Source of the DNA: a virus
Reading direction: 5' to 3' (one strand)
DNA length: 28,072 bases
Virus record (IMG/VR): IMGVR_UViG_3300044858_003850
Span: 1-28,072 of that record
Both the position numbers and the translations under genes were made by a program. The first letter of the stretch is position 1. The number at the start of each line of letters is the position of its first letter. The notes under the pieces are model-generated. The model was not told the origin of the DNA, did not search any database, and was given only the letters and a program-made list of their open reading frames with translations. Shown here one piece after another: positions 1 through 8,400 of this stretch.

Positions 1-1044
1 GTCTACAGCCCATAGGGTCCATGTTCCTGGATCTACTAATCCTAACGCAGACATTGCCCTCTCATAAGGGACGTCGAAACTCAGGGTTTCATTGACGCTG
101 TCTAGTGTTACATAGCTAGAGTCCAAGTTTACTGAAGTAGTTCCACTGTAGTTGTAGAGCGTAACTAGTGGTGTATATCCGCTGGCAGGGAAGAAGTTGC
201 TAAGGTCGGCATCTGTGCCAGCCGAGCTCCAGGTAGAAGTTGCAGTCTTAACAACAGTAATGTCGTAGTCTGCATCAGCTGCCAGCACTGGCGCTTTTGG
301 AGTGTAGCGACGTGCCCTCGGTGTGTCTACAGAGAACACCTTAGACTTACGCCGAGCATTGTCTGGGTTAACAGTTTTAAGGAAGAGGTCAATCTCGTAC
401 AGACCGGTGCGGAGCTCGTCAATAAACTCTTGGTTGTCAAGAATGGTATAAGAGACGCCCTGACGTGACACAGAAGTTACACGCTGAGGAAGCTCGCAAG
501 CTTCGTCTCCAGCCCAGAGCCGAGCAAACTCAATGGCTAGCTTTCTAGCTGCCATCTTTCCTGCTACTGGAACTGGAATTCCATATGAGTATGTAATTTC
601 AACGTTGCAAGGAGTCCAAGGAGTTCCAACACGAACGTGAATTGTTGAGTGGTCTACCAAATAGTAGCTGGATGGATCTAGTACAGTTCCAGTCTTGTTT
701 CTTATAGCGTGGATTTTTGTAACTGGTCGTCCGCGGAGTCTGATTCTTGCGTCTGGGGAGAGACCGTCAGAGACCAACTCAGAATACTCGTCATAATCGC
801 CGGACGGAATATTGTATACGTCACCGCCGAATAGTACAGGACTGTTAGTGCGATCGGAAGGGCCCATTCTATTGTTGCGAAGGGTGCATGTGTAACGTTC
901 TGTGACAGTTGTGACTCCTGTATATTTACGGCCAGACATGGCCCAAAGTAAGTTAGAGGCTACCTGTACGGCTTCTTCAGAGTATTCCGTGTAAGCGTAA
1001 TCTCCAAGCTCATCGGCTTGAATCCACAAATTAGAGTTAGTCAT
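1..1044 (-). CDS. Putative head-to-tail adaptor protein, 3' end cut by window edge
   Basis: An open frame of 348 codons runs from ATG at 1044 (preceded by AGAGAGG, good Shine-Dalgarno spacing) to the window edge without a stop, so the C-terminus is missing. The N-terminal ~200 residues contain ASNLLWAMSGRKYTG, a charged-aromatic stretch, and a helix around AARKLAIEFARLWAGDEACE. This layout resembles the small helical head-tail connector (adaptor) proteins of actinophages. From about residue 245 the protein continues into a Thr/Ser/Asp-rich, beta-strand-like segment (YDITVVKTATSTW, LDSSYVTLDSV) that ordinary adaptors lack. It follows the capsid and tail-tube-like genes, which fits a connector. 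The adaptor identity is from recognition by eye; another structural protein of the neck is possible. Confidence 0.6.
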   Translation of the reverse strand, partial: MTNSNLWIQADELGDYAYTEYSEEAVQVASNLLWAMSGRKYTGVTTVTERYTCTLRNNRMGPSDRTNSPVLFGGDVYNIPSGDYDEYSELVSDGLSPDARIRLRGRPVTKIHAIRNKTGTVLDPSSYYLVDHSTIHVRVGTPWTPCNVEITYSYGIPVPVAGKMAARKLAIEFARLWAGDEACELPQRVTSVSRQGVSYTILDNQEFIDELRTGLYEIDLFLKTVNPDNARRKSKVFSVDTPRARRYTPKAPVLAADADYDITVVKTATSTWSSAGTDADLSNFFPASGYTPLVTLYNYSGTTSVNLDSSYVTLDSVNETLSFDVPYERAMSALGLVDPGTWTLWAVD

Positions 1045-1064
1045 TTTGCCTCTCTATAATTTTA

Positions 1065-1106
1065 ACGGGTGGCAGCTCAAGCGAATTTGCTCAAGCGGCC
1101 ACCCGT
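1065..1106 (-). terminator. Intergenic hairpin, possible terminator or attenuator
   Basis: A perfect 9-bp inverted repeat (acgggtggc at 1065-1073, gccacccgt at 1098-1106) lies between the virion-protein gene ending at 1122 and the adaptor start at 1044. On the minus strand the stem is flanked by TTTTA before and TTAAAAT after, which could extend it. The 24-nt loop holds two direct copies of gctcaagc (1075-1082 and 1089-1096) separated by gaattt. There is no long U tract, so it may be a weak or bidirectional terminator or an mRNA-stabilising hairpin. Confidence 0.45.
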
Positions 1107-1121
1107 AAAACTGCCTACAGC

Positions 1122-2252
1122 TTAGCTAGCTGTTGGGTTTTCGTTTGCCTGTACGATGAAGTCAATGTCATTGTCGGCATTGTAGTTTACGTTTCCAGGC
1201 ACGTTGTAGTTCATGTCTGGGCTGGTGTTAGCCAGTACCGTAACTGGGGTTGGGCTTGGGTAGCTCTCAGTTACAGAGTTAGCTACCGTTACACGAGCCG
1301 AGGAACCAACGCTGAACGAAGTAACGTCAGCGGTGACAGCTGTGTTGGTGTAGCTAATGGTGTTCGTAGTAACCGAAGCAACCGTCCAAGTACCGTTAAA
1401 CAGGGATCCAATATTCTGCACATAAACCGTGTCGCTTGCAGCAATGTTGTGTGCAGCGCTGAAGGTAAGGGTTGCAAGAGTGTTGGTGAGGGTAGCAGCA
1501 GCGCTGTTAACAGTAACAGTTGAACGGCTTGACAGAGGGGCAGTTGGCGAGGTAAAGACAACCTGGTCAGTGCTGTTGTCGGTCCAAGTGTAGAATCCAT
1601 TGAGTCCGGATGGAGCCCAGCTTGCACGTGCGTAAGCGTATGGACGCTCTGCAGCAACTGGGAACTCCCAGCGGCCGTCGATACCAGCCTGGAAGTTAGG
1701 GTTACCTAGACCATAGCCTTCGAAAGTGTTTGCAAGCATACCGTTTTCAATGACACGGTCGCCTGACTGACGCATCTTTACAAATGGGAATACCCAGTGG
1801 AAGTAAGGCAGCACAGCTGCTTTCTTACCATTCTTGATTGCGTGTGACCATACTTCAATGGCAACACCGTTACCAGCTGGGTCATCGCCAACACCAGGAG
1901 ATGCCCAACCAATTGACTTGTTGTTTGGATCCTGGGAAGTACCAAGGTTCTTGCGAAGAAGAAGACCACCGGAGAGCAGCTGAGATAGCTCTGGGTCTGG
2001 CTCACAGATAGCAAGCTCCATGGTGATTCTCTTTAGTGTGTCGGGAGCCTTGTAAGTGACGCAAACGACACCATTAGCGCCCTTCTCTGTGATCTCGTCG
2101 CCCTCTTCGTATTCAGGGGTGAACGAGAGTCGCATGAAGGCGGAAGTGGTGTAGCTGTCAGCGCTTCCCGTTAGTAGATTTCCAGCAGCATCTAGGCGGG
2201 TGACACGGATCGACACACCCTGAATGCTGGCTGCATATTCTTGAGTAGCCAT
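1122..2252 (-). CDS. Virion structural protein, major-tail-protein-like
   Basis: 376 aa, ATG start preceded by AAGGAG at a suitable distance. Residues 10-100 (IQGVSIRVTRLDAAGNLLTG, EYEEGDEITEKGANG, ICEPDPELSQLLSGG) and the later VLPYFHWVFPFVKM stretch look like a tail-tube/major tail protein of actinophages. Residues about 245-325 form a separate Thr/Val-rich beta domain (SAAHNIAASDTVYVQNIGSL, FNGTWTVASV) of a kind often added to phage surface proteins, so it probably projects from the virion. The C-terminal tail is Asn-rich. It lies between the second capsid-like gene and the adaptor. Structural role is fairly safe; tail tube versus head decoration cannot be settled here because the position before the adaptor is unusual for a tail tube. 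Confidence 0.6.
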   Translation of the reverse strand: MATQEYAASIQGVSIRVTRLDAAGNLLTGSADSYTTSAFMRLSFTPEYEEGDEITEKGANGVVCVTYKAPDTLKRITMELAICEPDPELSQLLSGGLLLRKNLGTSQDPNNKSIGWASPGVGDDPAGNGVAIEVWSHAIKNGKKAAVLPYFHWVFPFVKMRQSGDRVIENGMLANTFEGYGLGNPNFQAGIDGRWEFPVAAERPYAYARASWAPSGLNGFYTWTDNSTDQVVFTSPTAPLSSRSTVTVNSAAATLTNTLATLTFSAAHNIAASDTVYVQNIGSLFNGTWTVASVTTNTISYTNTAVTADVTSFSVGSSARVTVANSVTESYPSPTPVTVLANTSPDMNYNVPGNVNYNADNDIDFIVQANENPTAS

Positions 2253-2274
2253 CTAGCTATTCTCCTTATGTTTG

Positions 2275-3150
2275 TTAGGCTGTCAGGTCTACCCGGACAG
2301 CGAGGTGGATGGATGTGTCAAAGTAAACCGCGGCTGGGCGGATTGCTTTGAGACGCATGTCATTTTGGTTGCCATTGACATCAAAAGCTTGGCTTAAGTT
2401 GTCGTTTACGATATCGACATTGCCGACATAAGTCTTGACAGTGCCGGTCGCGTAAATCCATTTGTTAGTAGCAGAAGCGGTAGCTCCAGCATCTCCGTCT
2501 GGTCCGGTGCCTGAATAGCCAGAACCGACAACAACAGGGGTACCTCCAAGAGTTTGAAGGTGCTCTTTTCCTTTGTCGTGGAAGAGCATGTTTGAGTTGC
2601 TAGAGAGAATTGCAGCAACGTCTCGGGTCATGTGAATTATTCCCTGCTCTCCACCGTGAGAAGCTGAGCCAATTGTGTACTCAAGCAGAGCTAAAGCACG
2701 CTTTGCTGAAAGAGCTGTTCCAGAGTTTAGAACCGTAACAGTGTTAGAGGTGAGAGCCTTGTTGTCGTGGCTCTCTCCTTTACGGATGTCTCCGTCCCAG
2801 AGTTCGGCTTCCATAGCCTTCTGGGTGACACCCTCGAGCTGACGGGTGATTCTTGCAATTCGGTCAAGTCCGATAAAACCTAGAGTTGAGCGAGTTTCCT
2901 CGACTTCAATGAAAAATGGCTTAATGTCATCGTAATAGTTGACAGTAGCGCCACTTACAAGTTGTGCTTCTGTAGTGTCAGTGTCATCCCAGTTTGACAC
3001 ATTCTGAACAGTGGTTTCCCATTCCTGGGCAAATCCTCGGATCCAGCGGTCCTCGTCGGCTGAGTTTTCTGGCTTGACTACAGCAAGTAGACCAAAGGCG
3101 GAGGGCAGAATTAGTGGTGCCTCTACTACGCCGTTATTGGGGAAAGCCAT
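2275..3150 (-). CDS. HK97-fold capsid-like protein (second capsid or decoration protein)
   Basis: 291 aa, ATG start with TTAGGA upstream. The C-terminal half reads like a phage capsid of the HK97/encapsulin type: a helix with QKAMEAELWDGD, GEQGIIHMTRDVAAIL, then GGTPVVVGSGYSGTGPDG, KWIYATGTVKTYVG and a final strand FDTSIHLAVRVDLTA. These are the usual E-loop-distal helix, glycine-rich loop and closing A-domain strands. The protein follows directly after the 694-aa major capsid gene, separated by a strong hairpin. Either it is a minor or second capsid subunit or it is the shell protein itself. The fold call is inference from sequence style; no catalytic residues are expected. Confidence 0.5.
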   Translation of the reverse strand: MAFPNNGVVEAPLILPSAFGLLAVVKPENSADEDRWIRGFAQEWETTVQNVSNWDDTDTTEAQLVSGATVNYYDDIKPFFIEVEETRSTLGFIGLDRIARITRQLEGVTQKAMEAELWDGDIRKGESHDNKALTSNTVTVLNSGTALSAKRALALLEYTIGSASHGGEQGIIHMTRDVAAILSSNSNMLFHDKGKEHLQTLGGTPVVVGSGYSGTGPDGDAGATASATNKWIYATGTVKTYVGNVDIVNDNLSQAFDVNGNQNDMRLKAIRPAAVYFDTSIHLAVRVDLTA

Positions 3151-3174
3151 CTTTTTCCTAACTTAAATCTTTTA

Positions 3175-3207
3175 GGGGGTGGGCGCCCCCGGGGCCGAAG
3201 CCCCGGG
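3175..3207 (-). terminator. UUCG-tetraloop hairpin between the two capsid-like genes
   Basis: On the minus strand CCCGGGGC and GCCCCGGG (3207-3200 and 3195-3188) enclose UUCG closed by a C-G pair, an exceptionally stable RNA tetraloop. A second stem, ggggg at 3175-3179 with ccccc at 3186-3190, overlaps the first by three bases, so the two are mutually exclusive. No U tract follows; the next bases are CCTAAAAG. It sits in the 84-nt gap between the 694-aa capsid gene and the 291-aa gene and could lower downstream expression or protect the capsid mRNA 3' end. Confidence 0.55.
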
Positions 3208-3234
3208 AGCTAACCCGTTGTTGCTATTTAGTTT

Positions 3235-5319
3235 TTAGAGCTCGATAGCAGCTGCGGTTGCGCCACCAGTGGTGTCGCGTAGAGCAGCAGCAACACCGTT
3301 GACCGAGATGGTCGAGGTGATTGCTAGAGACTCGATACCAACCTTGGCAACGTTCTCGAAGGTCTCAACGAACATCTTGTAGTCGTTGGTTCCTACGAGG
3401 GAGCTGTCGCGGATGATACCTAGGTCGAGAGTTCCACCATCCAAGAATAGGAAGGTTCCCTCTGCGAACAAGTACCATACGAAGCTGTCTGGGAACTCTA
3501 CGAGTGCAGTTGCACCCTGAGAACCAAACGGAGTTGCGTCTGGAGAAGCTACTAGGTCAACGTTGATGGTTGACAGGTAGCCGTTGATCTCGGCCTGTGA
3601 TACAGACAGAGTGCTGTCTCCTGGCATTGCCAGAGTCAAGTCAGCTGCCATTGCGTCGTATACCCAGGCAGGAATAATTGCCTTGAGTACGGCGTTTGGA
3701 GCTAGACGGTGACGTGAACGGTAAGCAGCAGCTGCACGACGAAGCTGTACCAGGAAGTCACGACCAAAACCGATTAGGGAAGTGGTGGTAACAGCGGTAG
3801 AGCCAGATGCAATGTTGCTGAGCAGGTTCTGCTCTGCCTCACGTGCGTGCTGCACAAGAGCTAGCTCGTTGTGGCGAGCAATCAACTCTGGGTAAGCACG
3901 AGTCATGAGGTTACCGAACTGCAGCTGTAGAGTTACAGCGTCGGTTGAGACGGTGTTCTCGGCAGCAGCTGAAACAGTCAGGCTGGTCTTGGTGTTTGAG
4001 TATGGGGCTGCATCCGTAGCTGCGGTCCATACGCCAACTGCGTTAGCGTAGGTTCCAGCTGCGAAGCTTGGTGGGGTTACGAAGCGGATACCGCCGCGGT
4101 CTGCCTGGAAACGTGGCAGAGCGTCGCGTACCGGACGTACAGTGGTTGAGCCAATGCCGAAGATGTCGTAGCGAACCTCGACTGGAGCTGCGTGGCCACC
4201 AGAAGCGGTAAGTGCTTCCTGACCTACAACTGCCTCGATCTTTGCGGCGTTTGCCTCTGCGTCAGTACCGAGGAATCTCTCCTCTGGGTACTGAGTGGTG
4301 AAGGAAGCAACAATGTGCTGCTCTCCGTCTCCACCGTTTACACGACGAAGAGAGTGTAGTCTCTTCTCCATGGCGCGAGCAACCTCTGCCATGTCCTGAA
4401 TTGTGCTTCCCGCGGTGTAGCCAGGGATGTCAGCACCAGCGGTGATTGCCACTGGAGCCTCGGTAACCTGAACTACAGGCTGGCGGTCAGCTGGAGCCTC
4501 GAAAGGCTTCTCTTCTGCGGCGCTCACTAGTGCCTGCTCCTTCTGCTCTTCTACGAGAGCGGTTGATGTTTCAATTGTTTCTTCAGAAGAAAGCTCTGCT
4601 GCTGGTTCTACCTCTACGGCTGCTTCTGCAGACTCTTCGGTAGAAAGCTCAGTTGCCTCTTCTGTATTGGTCGATAGTTCAGAACCGTCTTCCTGATCGG
4701 TTGATGCTTCGTTTGCAGACTCCTCTACAACTTCGGCTACTGCCTCAGTTGCAACCTCTACGTCTGCTGATAGCTCGGCTTCTGCAACAGGAGTTGCATC
4801 TGCACTTACCTCAGCGGCTGGCTCACTAGAAACTTCCTCGGTTGCGGCCTCGTTCTCGGCGGATGCCTGAATTGACATCTCATCCTCCTTCTTTTCCTCT
4901 TCCTCGGACTCTTCCATGGGCTCTTCCATTTCGGCTTCTGGTTCCATCTCCACAGGCATGTCTTCAGCTGGAGCTTCCTCCGCTGGCATGTCTTCTGCTG
5001 GAGACTCTTCCTTCATAGCCTCGTCTTCGGTCATAGCCATTTCTTCTCCCTTGTCGCCATAGCCCTCGCCCTTGACACGGGCAGCTGCTTCAGCGGCCTT
5101 TGCTGCAAGCTCTGCAGCAAGAGCTTCGCGACGAGATAGCTCGCCACGAACAATGTCAAGAGAGTCGGCTAGCGACGTCATAGCATCAACTGTCTCAGGA
5201 GTAGGGTCTTCACCCTCGACCATTTCAAACTGGCTGATAATCTCTGCCTGAAGCTCTGCGACTTGCTCGTCGCCAAGCTCAGCGATAGTATCAAGCTGAG
5301 TTTTGATTTGGTCGTACAC
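3235..5319 (-). CDS. Major capsid protein with N-terminal scaffold-like acidic extension
   Basis: 694 aa, GTG start 4 bases after a strong AGGAGG. Three parts can be seen. Residues 1-85 are a predicted helical/coiled-coil segment (LAAELAAKAAEAAA). Residues about 87-275 are very rich in Glu/Ala/Ser/Thr, with almost no aromatic residues (for example MEEPMEESEEEEKKEDE). Residues about 295-680 are a capsid core of the type seen in actinophage major capsid proteins (TTVRPVRDALPRF, RGGIRFVTPPSFA, GVWTAATDAAPY, MTRAYPELIARHNELALVQH, NDYKMFVETFENVAKVG). The acidic part plus coil probably acts as an internal scaffold or delta domain removed by the protease encoded just upstream (5438-10174). No separate scaffold gene is visible, which supports the fusion idea. 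Confidence 0.8.
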   Translation of the reverse strand: MYDQIKTQLDTIAELGDEQVAELQAEIISQFEMVEGEDPTPETVDAMTSLADSLDIVRGELSRREALAAELAAKAAEAAARVKGEGYGDKGEEMAMTEDEAMKEESPAEDMPAEEAPAEDMPVEMEPEAEMEEPMEESEEEEKKEDEMSIQASAENEAATEEVSSEPAAEVSADATPVAEAELSADVEVATEAVAEVVEESANEASTDQEDGSELSTNTEEATELSTEESAEAAVEVEPAAELSSEETIETSTALVEEQKEQALVSAAEEKPFEAPADRQPVVQVTEAPVAITAGADIPGYTAGSTIQDMAEVARAMEKRLHSLRRVNGGDGEQHIVASFTTQYPEERFLGTDAEANAAKIEAVVGQEALTASGGHAAPVEVRYDIFGIGSTTVRPVRDALPRFQADRGGIRFVTPPSFAAGTYANAVGVWTAATDAAPYSNTKTSLTVSAAAENTVSTDAVTLQLQFGNLMTRAYPELIARHNELALVQHAREAEQNLLSNIASGSTAVTTTSLIGFGRDFLVQLRRAAAAYRSRHRLAPNAVLKAIIPAWVYDAMAADLTLAMPGDSTLSVSQAEINGYLSTINVDLVASPDATPFGSQGATALVEFPDSFVWYLFAEGTFLFLDGGTLDLGIIRDSSLVGTNDYKMFVETFENVAKVGIESLAITSTISVNGVAAALRDTTGGATAAAIEL

Positions 5320-5387
5320 TGTACCTCCTAGGCCAGTTAGTTTTTGGACGTCAAACGCCCGTGATTACAGTCAAGGTTGAGGGACTC

Positions 5388-5428
5388 CGCGCTCATGGCG
5401 CGAGGCGCTCCACCTACGGATAATTTTA
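5388..5428 (-). promoter_or_regulatory. Capsid-gene leader: possible -10 box and GC hairpin
   Basis: The 118-nt gap before the capsid gene contains, in minus-strand order, GGTAAAATTA (TAAAAT at 5428-5423, matching the actinobacterial TAnnnT -10 pattern) and then a 5-bp GC stem, cgcgc/gcgcg at 5388-5392 and 5398-5402. No convincing -35 box is seen. The capsid needs high expression, so a local promoter is plausible, but the hairpin could equally end or process the long upstream message. Confidence 0.3.
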
Positions 5429-5437
5429 CCGTATTTT

Positions 5438-8400
5438 TTAGGTAAGTAGTCGAAGTAGCTTACTCATCTCGGACTGAACCTCTCCCTGAGAAAAGACATC
5501 AGCACCTGACATGTAAGACTTTAGCTTTTGGGTAGCTATATCTGCGTCTTCCTTACCAATCTTTGATTCTACCCTGTCAATCATGCCCTCTATTAGGTCT
5601 TTAAGACCTACAGGCAGATCGCTATATCTAACTTTTTGGGCTTCTTTACCAAAAGGTAGAGGTAGATTTGCAATAGTTTTTCCTAGCTCAGCTGCGGTGA
5701 GACGGACATTCTCTAGAGCTTCCGGGTTAAGCGCTTGAGCGTCGAGTCGATCAATCATTCCTAAAAGCTCGGAGCTTGCGGCTGCAGAGGCAGCATAGTC
5801 TCCTGCAAAGTCTAGGTTTTCAGCCTCTTCTACTCTTTTTAGAGCTCGAGAAAGGCCAGCAACACCTAGGTCTTGCTTTAGCCGAGCTAGAACCTTTCGG
5901 TATTTGCCTTTTGCATCTCTAGGTTGATTTACGCCTGAAACATACTTAATGCGACCATCTTCATCGCGAGTAGGTGCAGACTTAGCTTTTTTTACTTCTT
6001 CGGCGGCTTTGATCTCTTCCTCAGTTTGCTTATCGGCTTCTTCTTTGACTTCTTTAAGCTTCTTAAGCTCTGCCTCTGAGATCTCATCGGCTTTTGGGCC
6101 GGCAGCCACCACCACCTCTCGAACATAGGCAGCAGCAGTTGTAGAAGTCCACTCTTCTGGGATTAGATCTTCTCTACCTAGAGCCTTTGCTCTCTTAACG
6201 ATATGCTTCTTAGCAAGCTCGATGTCTTTTGCGCGACCGTGAGCCTTGATTGCACGCTTTAGATCTTCCTCATTTTCGATTGGAAATGATCCATCTGGAA
6301 GTGCAAAACCTTTTTCAGCATACTTCTCGCGAGTCTCTTCCGAGTAATCTCTAAACTCGCCAGTTGCGGCTGCAGTAATTGCTGCACGCATAGCAGCTAC
6401 CTTCTCTGCAGCTTCCATTGAGTCAGCGTGTAGCCAGTGGCTAGGAATTAAATCGGCTTGGCGTAGCTTGCGAGCACGCTTGATGATGTGCTTGCGAACA
6501 GCCTTGCGCTCAGAAGCTTTCGAACGACCATAAGCCTGAATTGCATTCTTTAGGTCGTCGACGTTGCGAATTGGATATGAACCGTCTGGCATTGCTTTGC
6601 CTTCTTCAGCAAGAGTCATGCGCTCTTCCTCGGAAATCTTGGCAAGCTCTGCAACAGCAGCTGCAGTTAGGGCTTTTTCACGCATTTCAGCAGCACTAGC
6701 GGTAATAGCCTCTAGGTTTGCCTCACGCATTTTCTTTTTTGCTTCCCTGACACGACTCTTTAGGTTAGGCGCTGTTGCAGAAAGCTGACCTAGCATGTCT
6801 GCTTTTGCAACTAGTGACCCGACTGCTCTGCTCTTCATAATTGCAAGCTCGGAGGCACCAGCGGCAACAAGAGCCATAATCTTACCGGATGCAACCATTG
6901 CCCGAGCAATTGGGAATCCCGGAACATTTACCTGGCAAACTGCAACGAGCTCCAAAGAGCCGTTGATTGGACGCCAGTCTCCAGAAGGGGCAGAAGCACG
7001 AAGTGCACGAACCTGCATCTCATCTACGTCTGGACGGAGGGATCCAGCGCACCAAATGCCGTACTCGTCTTCTCCCATGTGAACGTCTGCTACTGCAGAG
7101 GCGGTGTCGTCATAGTGCTTAGCAGCTGCGGCAGCATCTACGTTTAGTGGGGCGTGTCCGCCAGCAAGGGTTAGCTGACCTACAGGAATGTCCATTCCCT
7201 CGGCAGTGTGAATTACGCCTGTGTGGAAGTAAGCGTACTTGCTTCTTGAGCGTGGTGGCTTAGTCGAGCGTGGTAGACCGATGTGGCTGACGTGCCATGC
7301 TGCAATGTGGCCGTAGATACGACCATCTTTGTCCACGGTTAGTGGAGTTGGCTTTGTCAACTTCGGGTTTTCAAACCATGAAGCTGGAGGAGTAACTGGA
7401 ATTTCTGATTCCAGATATCCTGAAGCAATGATTGGCTCGACGTCAGCAAAGGTCTCTAGAGACTCTTCGTAAACGCCGTCTTCTGGGGTCACAATATCCT
7501 CCTGATCCCCTGATTCTTCAATGAGAATAGAGCATTCTTGGAATGCGGGCTTAGCTACAATTGTAGCAGCCATGATTCGGGCCTTATTGATAGTTAGTTT
7601 GTCTTTGCCGTATTCTTGACCATCATCAGCAGTTTCTTTTGATGGCTTCTTGTCTTCTTTTGCCTCGAACTGGTCAAGGTCAACAGAAACTCCACGCAGG
7701 AATCCGTGACGGACTAGACGCTCTGCTTCACGTCCGTATGGACCGCTGTCAAATACTCCGTAAGCATTCCCCATTCCGCCATCTACACGCTCGATGTAGT
7801 CAATTCTACCAACCACAACTGATCCATCGTGTCCCTGGCCAGTCTTAATCTGCCAAAGTAGTGGAACTGGTAGCTCCCTCATCGAGATAGCGCCTTTGTC
7901 AAACTTGCGACCGTCTCCCGACTCTACTTCTTCCGGGATAAGCATTGGAATAAAGAATCTCGCTCCATGAGCAGGCTTAGGGGCAGCTGCTACTAGACCA
8001 ATTTTTTCTCTGGCATCGGCCGCTCTAGCTGCTAGCTCTGCACGCTGAATAATAGCTGCATCAAATTCTTGCTCACTTGCAAAAAGGCTGGCTGAAGCCT
8101 GACGACCGCGCTTTTTCCCAACGTTGAACTTGCTTCCGGTATATACACCAGTAACTTCTTTGTGACGAAGTTGGCAATATCCCTTAGCGCGTGGCCCCAT
8201 GTACTTAGAAAGCTGACGGACACAACGAGTCCAGTCGCCAGGGGTACCCCAACGAATCTTGAGGGCACCTTTGCCACGAGTCCAGTAGCGTCGAAGTGCT
8301 TCGGCGTTTCCACGGTTGCGATCGAGACCTCCAGCTGATAAAAGTGGCTCTACAACTGTTTCCCAGAAAATCTGGAAGTTGTAAGCCGAAGAGTTAATTC

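Noticed and set aside
5388-5402. GC hairpin before the capsid gene as an intrinsic terminator
   Set aside because: Only 5 bp without a U tract on either side; kept only as part of a low-confidence leader element.
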